Assembly: GCA_963830495.1 (NCBI GenBank)
Contig: CAWHMS010000002.1
Span: 62,001-126,000 of the forward strand
Reading direction: 5' to 3'
DNA from: CAWHMS01 sp963830495
GTDB taxonomy: Bacteria; Actinomycetota; Actinomycetes; Propionibacteriales; Nocardioidaceae
DNA length: 64,000 nt
Under the pieces are notes generated by a model. The model had not been told where the DNA came from. It worked only from the letters and a program-made list of their open reading frames with translations, and did no database searches. Position 1 is the stretch's first letter; the number at the start of each line of letters is the position of its first letter. Position numbers and translations under genes: made by a program. Of the stretch, positions 44,501 to 51,725 are shown one piece after another.

Positions 44501-45086
44501 CATGGAGTTCCTGGTCTCCTTCGGCGTCGCCGAGCGGTTGCGGTGCCTGTGGGAGCTGGGCCGAGCCGAGGAATGCGTGGCCGCGGCGGACCGGATCGAG
44601 CGGGGCAGCGACGCGATGACCCGCTGGGTCGTCGTGCAACGGGCGCTGGCCCTGGCCGATCTAGGGCGCCTCGACGAAGGCGTCCTGGCCGAGGTGATGG
44701 CTACGCCACCCGCCGACGAGACCGACTTGCGACACGTCGTCGGGACCGCCGTCGTCCGCGCGATGCACGCGCTCAACCACGGGGACACCAAAGCCGCCGG
44801 CGACGTGCTCGAGCGCCTGGGAGACCTCGCGGCGTACGCCGCCCGCGACGGGGCTGCGGAGTTCCTGCCCCGCGTGCTGCGACTGGCAGACGAGGCCGGC
44901 CTCGAGGGCTTCGGAGCCGAGCTCGCCGACGTCACCTTCGGGGCAACGCCGCTGGGCCGGGCGCTCACCGCGTCAGTGCACGGCCTGGTCCGCCGGGACC
45001 CCGCAATGCTGCGCGACGCCGTCGACGCGTGGGAGGCGCTGGGAGAGTCCGTCGACCTCGACCTGGCTCGCGCGGACGCTCGCTGA
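41577..45086 (+). CDS. BTAD regulator with dead cyclase-like and AAA ATPase domains
   Basis: 1169 residues from GTG (GGGGG eight bases upstream); an ATG 84 bp earlier is in frame. Order: winged helix (LIRVLGTVAATDSGAAVPLP) and BTAD helices (to about 245) as in SARP/AfsR regulators; then a class III cyclase-like segment (about 255-395: RQVSVVAFSESD, ALAVFGAVTAREDDARRAL, RVGIASGVALVTS) without the metal-binding Asp; then an AAA/NTPase with VVTVVAEAGVGKTRLVAEVR (Walker A) and VLCVEDTHWASELLLDLLDA (Walker B); then a TPR-like helical C-terminus. Probably a signal-integrating activator. Intact although island neighbours are broken. Confidence 0.85.
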   Translation: MLIRVLGTVAATDSGAAVPLPGAIPTRILALLTTNLASGLRTDALIDGVWGDAATDAATATLQSHVARLRRAIGAGRVVTTAYGYRLALPPAALDAHQFASLAARGAALLADGRPDEAAKVLREALALWRGEAYDGLDDCEPLARERARLGQLRFDMLLRRIEADLAIRPSGTLAAELEELLEDHPTHERLWALLMRAWQAVGDTAAALAVFGRARARLVAELGIEPGPVLRAAQAAILHSEGGAVAPKAVRRGERRQVSVVAFSESDAESDADPEQAQTTREKLVARVEEEVARLDGVVVRSQGTLALAVFGAVTAREDDARRALLCGRRIADASGARVGIASGVALVTSGLDQLGAVADRAVAHVVAAGPGEVVADPEASRDRAAPGEPVPFVGRAAELAKVTTAVNEAGGRRRAVVVTVVAEAGVGKTRLVAEVRRRLAGVDWFQAQCDALGERGGLDPLVDALRERGAPLPAPSSSRAEAIAVWSAALCALAQVNAAVLCVEDTHWASELLLDLLDALTAAPVPAPLVLLVTARPEIEVRRPGWLASTHLVRVAALDDPEATELVEAVLAQAGAHDADPAALASASGGVPLFAVELGRALTADIDHRIPEHLGDLMAARIDSLDPDARTVLADAAIVGSTFWAETIGAPEAALHVLLRREFIRAVRPSSVPGCQEYRFRHDLIRDAAYGRLLRPDRAAGHLAVARWWQGLARDQYDAIIAEHAWLAHELFCDAGLPDEAAGLALAASRAGAFAARGVDTAAAVTFLQRAAALLEGQPGEAAVLVELAEALSENRLLEAADEVIRRARVLLDPIDGRSRLRAVFLSIQLDFALGRPQEPEVIDRLLADFAAGPIHIQALGVLAVSLVIGQTPESFARAIEVSDTAIAMARAIGDEDVAVLSFATRGRARLALGDERGLADMDRAQERGLGLLPPFVVLGTRQWYAGAAHHWQGPLAELTIREGLEEYAWRTGMEFLVSFGVAERLRCLWELGRAEECVAAADRIERGSDAMTRWVVVQRALALADLGRLDEGVLAEVMATPPADETDLRHVVGTAVVRAMHALNHGDTKAAGDVLERLGDLAAYAARDGAAEFLPRVLRLADEAGLEGFGAELADVTFGATPLGRALTASVHGLVRRDPAMLRDAVDAWEALGESVDLDLARADAR

Positions 45087-45179
45087 GTCCTTGATATCCG
45101 TTGCAGCCGGATTGCAGCGCCTCACGCCAGCGTGTGGTCACCGCCCCGGGGTCGGGGCCCGACCACAAGGAGCATCACC

Positions 45180-45996
45180 ATGAAGACCTGGTTCATCACC
45201 GGCGCTTCGCGCGGATTCGGCCGTGTCTGGACCGAGGCTGCCCTGCAGCGAGGCGATCGCGTCGCCGCCACTGCCCGCGACCTCAGCACCCTGGACGACC
45301 TGGTGGCCGGCTACGGCGACCGGCTCCTTGCGCTCGAGCTCGACGTCACCGACAAGAGTGGTAGCGAGGCGGCGATCCGCAAGGCGGCGGACCATTTCGG
45401 CCGCATCGACGTGCTCGTCAACAACGCCGGGTACGGCGTTCTCGGCGCGATGGAGGAAGTCACCGAGGAGCAGCTGCGGGCCGTGGTCGAGACCAACCTG
45501 ATGGGCCCGGTGTGGCTCTCGCGGGCCGTCCTGCCGGTGATGCGCGCCCAGGGTGGCGGCCACATCCTCCAGGTGTCCTCCCAGACCGCCCACTTCCAGG
45601 TGCCGACGCTGGGCGCCTACCAGATCTCCAAGTGGGGCCTCGAGGGCTTCTCGGAGTCGTTGGCCGCCGAGGTGGCCGGCCAGGGAATCAAGATCACGAT
45701 CGTCGAACCCGAGGGCTACACCACCGACTGGGGGCGGCTCGTCGCTGCAGGTCGCGGAGCCGATGCCGGAGTACTCCGAGGTGCACGCGGCCGTCCAGGA
45801 CTTGATGGCCGGCATCGAGCTCGGCGATCCGCAGGCGACGCCGCCCGCGATCTTCGCCGTGGTCGATGCCGAGGAGCCGCCGCTGCGGATCTTCCTGGGC
45901 CGCACACCCCAGGCCCTGGCGAAGCAGACCTACGCCGCCCGGATCGCCGAGTGGGACGCCTGGGAGCCAGTCTCGATCACCGCCTTCGGCCACTGA
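45180..45996 (+). pseudogene. Short-chain dehydrogenase/reductase, frameshifted
   Basis: Starts ATG after AAGGAG. WFITGASRGFGRVWTEAALQ (NAD(P) motif TGxxxGxG), NNAGYGVLGAMEEV, VSSQTAHFQVPTLGAYQISK (Ser-Tyr-Lys triad) read in one frame to YTTDWG; then the conserved ending GGSSLQVAEPMPEYSEVHA to ITAFGH is in the next frame. Removing one G from the five-G run at 45730-45734 restores a single frame of about 271 residues. Either a true frameshift or an indel error in a homopolymer. The reading through the shift would give a long unrelated tail to 46214. Placed 93 bp after the BTAD regulator, its likely target. Confidence 0.85.
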
Positions 45997-46054
45997 CCGG
46001 CGCAGGTCGAGCAAGGGTCAGCGAACGGGGACGACATCGGTCAGCCCGCAGGGA

Positions 46055-46074
46055 GTACCGCATGGTTGCGGTAC
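46055..46074 (+). terminator. Hairpin after the SDR gene
   Basis: GTACCGCA / TGCGGTAC, 8-bp stem with loop TGGT, 58 bp beyond the SDR stop and before the convergent NTF2-like gene. Confidence 0.55.
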
Positions 46075-46126
46075 ATGCGGATTCTGGTGATCCGGGCGAC
46101 GTCTTGGCTGAGGTGGCCGGCGCGCG

Positions 46127-46491
46127 TCAGTTCGCGGGCCCAGGCACGATGCTGGCGTGGCGAACAGTCAAGCGAGATTCGCCATCAACGCCGTTGACCC
46201 AGACATCCGTGTAGCGGAATGCGCAGTCGAAGTCCCGCCCCGCGAGCTCTCCAGCCTGATGCGGGAGAACGAGGACGACGGTCGCGCCACCAATGCGGCG
46301 CTCCTCGACCGATTCGATGCGGAACTCCCGTAGTGAATGAGCAGCCATTGCGTGCGGCTCGCGGGTGTTCTGAGCCATCCGGCGGTGGTGATGGTGAAGT
46401 TTTCGGCGAGCAGCTTTTCGAGGCGCGGCCGGTCACCGTTCGCGATGGCGCGCAGAAAGGCCTCCTCGAGATCCCGAACCACAGTGCTCAC
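46127..46491 (-). pseudogene. NTF2/SnoaL-like protein (DUF4440 type), frameshifted
   Basis: N-terminal half VVRDLEEAFLRAIANGDRPR and LLAENFTITTAGWL reads from a GTG at 46491; the C-terminal half, AHSLREFRIESVEERRIGGA to the end HASIVPGPAN, reads in another frame. The switch lies near 46339-46346, where adding one base joins QWL to AHSL as in intact homologues. This is a small cone-shaped fold protein family often acting as lyase/isomerase or with no known activity. Convergent with the SDR; broken by one base deletion. Confidence 0.75.
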
Positions 46492-46672
46492 GCCATGACC
46501 GTACTCGGCTACCTCGGGGTCGCAGCCCGAGATTCCCACTGCCAGCAGCCTGGTTGGGAGGAGTCTGCTCATTACCGCAGCCGCCCGGTTTGTGTCCTCT
46601 GACGTGACGCTGTCGACGCGTGTCGGTGCCTTAGGGTCACCGCGTAGGCCCGAAGCATCGGAGGCGGGTGCG

Positions 46673-47512
46673 GTGGCTGACACGGGCGTTGTGGACCGGG
46701 ACGGCTTCATGTTGGAGTGGATCCGAGAGGGTCACGGGTTCCCGATGATGGTGTTGGGGCGCGGCGCTTCTACCCCCGGTACTTCCCGCAGGCGCTGCGG
46801 GAACCCTTCGAGATCGTCTTCTGCGACCTGCGCCAGTGGGCGCCGACGCCGGACGGTTTCGACATCGACACGATCACCCTCGACCCGTTCTCCGAGGACG
46901 TTGAGGCCATCCGGCAGGCGACCGCGTTGGATCGGCCGATTGTGGCAGGTCAGTCGCAGCACGGCACGCTCGCATTGGCCTACGCCCAGCGCTGCCCCGA
47001 TCGAGTCCGAGGCGTGCTGGCGATCGCCGCCGGCCCACCGGCCGGCAGCGACGACGGCCTGGAGTCGTCGGAGGGCTTCTTCCAGCGGGATGCAGACGCG
47101 GACCGCTTGGCGGCTCATCAGCGGAACCTGGCGACCCGTCCAGTGCCGGAGTCGGTCGAGAACATGTCGGACTTCGTCGACAGCTACGTCGCCGGCGGCG
47201 CCACAGGCTGGTACGACCCGACCTTCGACTCCTCGCCGCTGTGGGAGGGCGTAGAGATGAATCTCGAGGTGGAGGACCTGGTGTTCGAGCCCGAGATACT
47301 CGGCGGGTTTCGCGTTGACACCCTCGACGTGCCGGTCTTCCTCGCGCTGGACCGCTACGACTACGGGATCCCGTACTACGTGTGGGACGAGCCGAGGAAG
47401 AGCCTCTCTGACCTCCGCTACAAGCTCTACGAGAGGAGCGGACACCGCCCGCCGTACGAGCAAGCCGGACGAGTTCACCGCAGACGTCGTGGAGTGGTCC
47501 AGGACCTTGTGA
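46673..47512 (+). pseudogene. Alpha/beta hydrolase, two frameshifts
   Basis: Begins GTG (VADTGVVDRDGFMLEWIREG) in one frame; near 46756-46766 a base is missing and the body (RRFYPRYFPQALREPFEIVF, IVAGQSQHGTLALAYAQRCP with the nucleophile Ser, LYERSGHRPPYEQ with the His) runs in a second frame; near 47455-47466 an extra base puts the end PDEFTADVVEWSRTL in a third frame. With both repaired it would be about 280 residues with a complete Ser-His elbow. Non-functional as read. Divergent from the NTF2-like gene. Confidence 0.8.
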
Positions 47513-47812
47513 CGGGGTGAGATCCAGTGCTCGCCCAGGTGACCGATGAGTTGGCTGCCTACCTCGCTCCGGACAAGCTGTTCGGGCCCCGCATGCGACC
47601 GGACTGCCCAAGATCAGCGATTCCGCCCGATGACGAGTAGTCGGTGCATCTCGAACAGGAGCGAAGGCGAGGGCGCCATCTCGGCGACAATCCGTGACGA
47701 GCATCTCGCCCCGCCCGTACTACGCCCGGTTGGGCAACTCTGCTTGACAGTCATAAGCGGCGGTTAGACGCACCTCGACCCCGCGCCCCCTTCCGACGTC
47801 GATGAGCAACGA
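47513..47812. other. Gap with a short coding remnant
   Basis: A 37-residue frame at 47527-47640 (GTG start, VTDELAAYLAPDKLFGPRMR) reads like the beginning of a protein but stops at once; it may be a gene remnant. TTGACA at 47744 has no matching -10 box or gene. Nothing else is seen. Confidence 0.4.
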
Positions 47813-48799
47813 TCAGACGACGTGTGCCTCGAGGAGCGACTGACGCTCCGTGGGGATAGTTCGTGCCAAGCGCCATCCGGTGGAGGCGAGCAGCTCGTCG
47901 TACTCACGCTCCGTCCGTTCGCGGCCGCCGACCAGGATGAGCATGTCAATGTCGATGTCTGTCGCTTCGAACCCCTCGTCACCTTCGGGCACCACGAACT
48001 CCATCAGCAGCAGGGTCGAATCAGTGCCGGCAGCCTGACGGACCGCCCTGAGGATTGCGCACGCCTCGTCGTCTGCCCAGTCGTGGACGATGTTTGACAG
48101 CACGTAGCAGTCGGCTTCTGGTAGGGGGTCGACGAAGAAGCTTCCGGCCATGGCCGTCATCCGGTCATGCAGCACAGCGTCCTTGACCACGTGCGCCTGG
48201 TCGAACACGATGCCGTGCGCCCCGGGTGTCTGCTCCAGGATCGCCTCGATGAGGTGCCCGCGTCCCCCGCCGATGTCGGCGATCACACGGAAGCTGGAAA
48301 AGTCGAATGCAGGTACTTGCGCGGCGATCCGGCGCCTTGTCATCGACGTCATCCCGCGGTCGTACACCGCCGACTCGTCGGGATGATCACTGAGGTAACC
48401 GAAGAAGCCGCGCTGGTCGTGGAAGAGAGTTCCCGGTTGCCCGGTGCGAACGGCGTCCTCCAGGTGCCGCACCGAGTTCCAGATAATCGGCAGGGCCATC
48501 AGTTGTGCCGTCTTGAGCAGCCCTAGCGGATGGTCGGAGCGCAGCAGCCGAGAGGCCTCGCTGTGGGCGACGCGATCACCATGGACTGAGAACAGCCCCA
48601 GCGTGACCAGGTGACGGAGCAAGCGACTCAGCGACCCCGCGTCGACGCCGAGCTCGGTGGCCAGCTCAGCGATCGATACCGGCTCCTCGCCGACCGCGTC
48701 GGCCATGCCCAGATTCGCCACTACGTGGAGGCATCTCGAGTCAACGAAACCCGCCATCAACGAACCGACGAGCTGGACCGGATCATCTCCGGCAGACAT
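47813..48799 (-). CDS. SAM-dependent O-methyltransferase (plant-type, Methyltransf_2)
   Basis: 328 residues. GAGGAG lies five bases before the ATG at 48799, so the upstream in-frame ATG-like start is rejected. An N-terminal winged-helix dimerisation domain (VSIAELATELGVDAGSLSRL) precedes the catalytic Rossmann domain with VIADIGGGRGHLIEAILEQT (motif I), VLSNIVHDWADDEACAILRA (the catalytic His in HDW) and LLLMEFVVPEGDEG. Such enzymes methylate hydroxyls of polyketides, flavonoids and other aromatics, common in secondary metabolism. The only intact enzyme in the island; convergent with the remnants. Confidence 0.9.
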   Translation of the reverse strand: MSAGDDPVQLVGSLMAGFVDSRCLHVVANLGMADAVGEEPVSIAELATELGVDAGSLSRLLRHLVTLGLFSVHGDRVAHSEASRLLRSDHPLGLLKTAQLMALPIIWNSVRHLEDAVRTGQPGTLFHDQRGFFGYLSDHPDESAVYDRGMTSMTRRRIAAQVPAFDFSSFRVIADIGGGRGHLIEAILEQTPGAHGIVFDQAHVVKDAVLHDRMTAMAGSFFVDPLPEADCYVLSNIVHDWADDEACAILRAVRQAAGTDSTLLLMEFVVPEGDEGFEATDIDIDMLILVGGRERTEREYDELLASTGWRLARTIPTERQSLLEAHVV

Positions 48800-48941
48800 G
48801 TCCACTCCTCTCGACAACGCGCAGCCTAGGTGCCCCAGACAGGTCGCGCACGCTTCTGGTGCACGTTCGGGCTGATGCCCACTTCGTCAGCGGCTATTGG
48901 TCGATGCACGGCCTTCAAGCGGCCGAATGACGATCGCGGTG

Positions 48942-48965
48942 GACCTCTCAGCTCTAGTCTCAGTT
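48942..48965 (+). repeat. Arm-type repeats (right)
   Basis: CTAGTCTCAGTT (48954-48965) is identical to the first left copy; the preceding 12 bp (GACCTCTCAGCT) keep 7 of 12 bases of the unit. Together TCTCAGCTCTAGTCTCAGTT matches the left pair in phase. Confidence 0.6.
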
Positions 48966-49056
48966 GTCCCGATTCAGGCCCGTTCAGTGCTGGCCGTCGG
49001 CGTCGGTTTCACGCTCAGCGAAGGGCGGCGACACCCCGGAACCCCCGATCCCAGAG

Positions 49057-49113
49057 TTGGAAAGCGGGTTGGGTTAACAGCCCTCAGGGGTTCGAATCCC
49101 CTATCCTCCGCCA
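49057..49113 (+). repeat. Right attachment core (partial tRNA-Ser copy)
   Basis: Exact copy of 41044-41100. The 5' half of the tRNA is missing upstream (CCCAGAG precedes), so it cannot make a tRNA; it marks the far end of the island. Confidence 0.9.
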
Positions 49114-49228
49114 CCGAAACCAGGCGCTGACCTGGAAGAACTACCGAGGCGAGTCGCGGGCCGTTCCGCCGGCCGCGTGCGCCATGGCTGTCCACCCTGC
49201 GGTGGAGTCGCGGCGTACCGGTCGTGAG

Positions 49229-50416
49229 TCAGCCGTGGTTGGGCCGGGTGCGCGCAGCCTGGGCGTCCAGAGCGGACTCGAACGATTCTTGGGTCCATTC
49301 TTCGGCGACGGCCTGGCGGACCAAGTCGGCTTGGGTCTGGGGTGCGATGCCCCCGATCGGCTGGTCAAGGTCGAGGTTGGTCGGGAAGGCGTAGCCCTCG
49401 GCGGAGGCGGCGATGATGTTGTGCAGGTAGCTGTCGGAAGCGCCGGCCGCCTTCTTCTCCAGCAGCACCGGGAACAGCGCCCGGCACATCGCGACCCGGT
49501 CGACGGCCTCCATCGCGCGGCCGAACGGTGAGGACACCTGCAGCAGATTGGCCATCCGCCGGACGCTGGTCGAGACGTTGGTGCCGGCGCCGTGGAACAG
49601 CGCCGGATTGAAGAATGCGGCGTCGCCCTTCTCGAGCGGAAGCTGGGTGTAGTTCTGCTGGAAGTGCTCGGTGAACTCGGGCAGGTGGAAGGCGAGGTAG
49701 CCGGGCTCGTACTGATGTGAGTAGGGCAGGTAGAGGGTCGGGCCGGTCTCGACCGGCATGTCGCAGTGCGCCACCGCGCCCTGCAGGGTAAGCGCCGGCG
49801 ACAGCCGGTGTACCTGGGCGGGGAATCGGGCGGCAGCCACGGCGTCCATGAAACCGAGGTGGTAGTCACGATGAGCGGTCTGCGCCTGACCACCGGGGTT
49901 GACCACATTGACCTGCGAGGTGATCTGGTAGTCCGGACCGAGCCAGGACTCGCTGATCAGCGCGATGATGTCGTTGGCGTAGTACTCCGCGAACACCGCG
50001 GGTTCGGTGACGGCCAGCTTGTCCAGCGCACCCCAGACCCGGTCGTTCGCGCCGGGCTTGGCGAAGTGGTCTCCACCGGTGCCGCCAGCCGCCTTCTCGA
50101 CGGCGATCTGCGCGAGGAACGCTTCGGTGGCGCGGTCGACAACCGAAGCGTCTCCGAAGGCCTGCTTGAACACCACGATGCCCGGGCCGTCGGTTAACGC
50201 TCGCATGAGTTCGCTCTGCACCGCGGCCCGGTCGGAGCGGGTTCCGACTGCCGCGCGGAGCTTTCCGCCGTAGATCAGCACGTTGCGCTCGATGGCGTCT
50301 GCGTGGGGGTAGTCCGACAGGCGCGTCTGCTGCTCGACGAGGGCAGCGAAGTCGTCGATCGAGCAGTCGGCTGCCGAGAGCCATCCGGTCGTGCGGGAAG
50401 CGGTGAACGCGGTCAT
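49229..50416 (-). CDS. Phytanoyl-CoA dioxygenase (PhyH) family protein
   Basis: 395 residues from ATG. Fe(II)/2-oxoglutarate oxygenase of the PhyH group: AQTAHRDYHLGFMDAV holds the HxD metal motif, FFNPALFHGAGTNVSTSVRR the distal His and the 2-oxoglutarate-binding Arg. Longer than average PhyH (about 300), with an N-terminal extension (ADCSIDDFAALVEQQTRL). Substrate unknown. Divergent from a LacI regulator with operator-like repeats between them, so a small inducible catabolic function is likely. Confidence 0.85.
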   Translation of the reverse strand: MTAFTASRTTGWLSAADCSIDDFAALVEQQTRLSDYPHADAIERNVLIYGGKLRAAVGTRSDRAAVQSELMRALTDGPGIVVFKQAFGDASVVDRATEAFLAQIAVEKAAGGTGGDHFAKPGANDRVWGALDKLAVTEPAVFAEYYANDIIALISESWLGPDYQITSQVNVVNPGGQAQTAHRDYHLGFMDAVAAARFPAQVHRLSPALTLQGAVAHCDMPVETGPTLYLPYSHQYEPGYLAFHLPEFTEHFQQNYTQLPLEKGDAAFFNPALFHGAGTNVSTSVRRMANLLQVSSPFGRAMEAVDRVAMCRALFPVLLEKKAAGASDSYLHNIIAASAEGYAFPTNLDLDQPIGGIAPQTQADLVRQAVAEEWTQESFESALDAQAARTRPNHG

Positions 50417-50482
50417 GTCGTGACTTCCTTCGTGGAGTGAGGTAGGTCGCCAGCCTACGAGACTTGTGCGAGCAGGTACACC

Positions 50483-50541
50483 TCAACAATCCATCAAGAA
50501 CACCTCACTCGTTTCTTGACCCGGCCGTCATCAATCCATCA
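50483..50541. promoter_or_regulatory. Operator-like repeats between PhyH and LacI genes
   Basis: TCAACAATCCATCA (50483-50496) and TCATCAATCCATCA (50528-50541) are direct repeats with one mismatch, 45 bp apart. Between them TCAAGAA (50494-50500) and TTCTTGA (50513-50519) form a 7-bp inverted repeat with a 12-bp spacer. The stretch is AT-rich. Probably the sites of the adjacent LacI protein. Confidence 0.6.
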
Positions 50542-50551
50542 GATTGTGTGG

Positions 50552-51583
50552 ATGGGACACCCGTATCCGATCCGGGAGATCGCCCGGCAGGCCGGGCTCA
50601 GTGAGGCCACCGTCGACCGGGTCCTCAACAACCGGCCGGGGGTGCGCGCCAGCACCGTGAGCAACGTGCGGCAGGCCATCACCGACCTGGACCGGCAGCG
50701 CAGTCAACTGCGACTGAGCGGCCGCTCATTCTTGATCGACGTTGTCATGCAGGCCCCGGACCGGTTCTCCTCTGCGATCAAGTCCGCGTTGGAGGCCGAG
50801 TTGCCGTCGCTGCGGCCGGCCGTGATTCGATCCCGGTTCGACTTCCGGGAGACGGGCCGTCCAGCGGACATCGTGAAGGCCTTGGACGGCATCCGCCACC
50901 GAGGATCCAAGGGCGTCGTACTCAAGGCGCCCGACGTCCCCGAGATCACCGACGCCATCGCCAAGCTCGCCCAGTTCGGGATACCCGTCGTCACGCTGGT
51001 CACCGACATTCAGCTGAGCCGGCGCGTCGCCTACGTGGGGATCGACAACCGAGCCGCCGGCTCCACCGCGGCGTACCTGATCGACCGACTGCTCGGCGAC
51101 CACCACGGTGACGTGCTGATCGCCTTGAGTCGCAGTGCCTTCCGGGGTGAGGAAGAGCGCGAGATCGGATTCCGGGCCACGATGCGGAGCCGCTCCGCCG
51201 ACCGGGCGCTGATCGAGCAGACTGACACGGACGGGCTCGACGCCACCGTCAGGGAGTCAACCCTACGGACGCTGCAACGAAACCCCGGCATCAACTCCGT
51301 CTACTCCATCGGCGGCGGCAACCGGGCCATCCTCGAGGCATTCGACGCCGCCGACCGTCGCTGCCAAGTGTTCGTCGGGCACGACCTCGACCGAGACAAC
51401 CTGCAACTGCTCCACGACGAGCGTCTGAGCGCCGTCTTGCACCACGACCTCAGATACGACATGCGGCTGGCGTGTCACATCATCATGCAAGCCCAGGGCG
51501 CCATCGACGGTCCGATCGAATCCGTCCGATCCCCGATCCACATCGTGACGCCATACAACATCCCGGCGCCACCAACATCCTGA
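50552..51583 (+). CDS. LacI-family transcriptional regulator
   Basis: 343 residues from ATG; a GTG six bases earlier is possible. PIREIARQAGLSEATVDRVL and NNRPGVRASTVSNV are the LacI helix-turn-helix and hinge; the periplasmic-binding-protein-like sensor has VVTLVTDIQLSRRVAYVGID and GHDLDRDNLQLLHD, as in sugar or polyol sensors. Because of the divergent PhyH gene it is likely the local repressor. No transporter is nearby to suggest the inducer. Confidence 0.9.
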   Translation: MGHPYPIREIARQAGLSEATVDRVLNNRPGVRASTVSNVRQAITDLDRQRSQLRLSGRSFLIDVVMQAPDRFSSAIKSALEAELPSLRPAVIRSRFDFRETGRPADIVKALDGIRHRGSKGVVLKAPDVPEITDAIAKLAQFGIPVVTLVTDIQLSRRVAYVGIDNRAAGSTAAYLIDRLLGDHHGDVLIALSRSAFRGEEEREIGFRATMRSRSADRALIEQTDTDGLDATVRESTLRTLQRNPGINSVYSIGGGNRAILEAFDAADRRCQVFVGHDLDRDNLQLLHDERLSAVLHHDLRYDMRLACHIIMQAQGAIDGPIESVRSPIHIVTPYNIPAPPTS

Positions 51584-51705
51584 ACTCATCGAGGACACGG
51601 TCAGCGGCATCAGTTCACGCTCGCATGTGGCCGTGAGCCGAAGGCGCCCGCATAGTCTCAGGTGCTCTCGTCGGGACCCGTCCAACTGCTTGACCTACTG
51701 AAATC

Positions 51706-51723
51706 AGTCAGCAATCATTGACT
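51706..51723 (+). promoter_or_regulatory. ArsR-type operator
   Basis: AGTCA-N8-TGACT inverted repeat in an AT-rich stretch directly before the ArsR-fusion start. It ends two bases before the ATG, so the transcript may be leaderless and the site autoregulatory. Confidence 0.5.
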
Positions 51724-51725
51724 CA

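Larger units (their letters stand above)
41101..49113. mobile_element. Integrated genomic island at tRNA-Ser, integrase lost
   Basis: About 8.0 kb between the two att copies. It contains one large regulator, three genes broken by single-base indels, one intact O-methyltransferase and a fragment. No integrase, excisionase, relaxase or transposase is seen, so it should not move by itself. Arm-like repeats CTAGTCYCAGTT lie 80 bp inside the left end and 92 bp inside the right end. The size may be understated if the right copy is only an internal boundary of a larger composite island. Confidence 0.8.
48800..49228. other. Right end of island and junction
   Basis: Holds the right arm-like repeat (48942-48965) and the right att copy (49057-49113). 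The 115 bp after att, up to the PhyH stop, contain no gene. Confidence 0.6.

Noticed and set aside
47744..47749. TTGACA as a -35 box
   Set aside because: No -10 hexamer at 16-18 bp and no gene starts downstream on that strand.
49057..49113. A second tRNA-Ser gene
   Set aside because: Only the 3' half is present; the acceptor 5' strand, D arm and 5' anticodon stem are missing upstream. It is an att copy.
51653..51661. TAGTCTCAG as a third island arm site
   Set aside because: Only 9 bp match, with no att core nearby; chance is likely. It would matter if the island extended to the ars genes.
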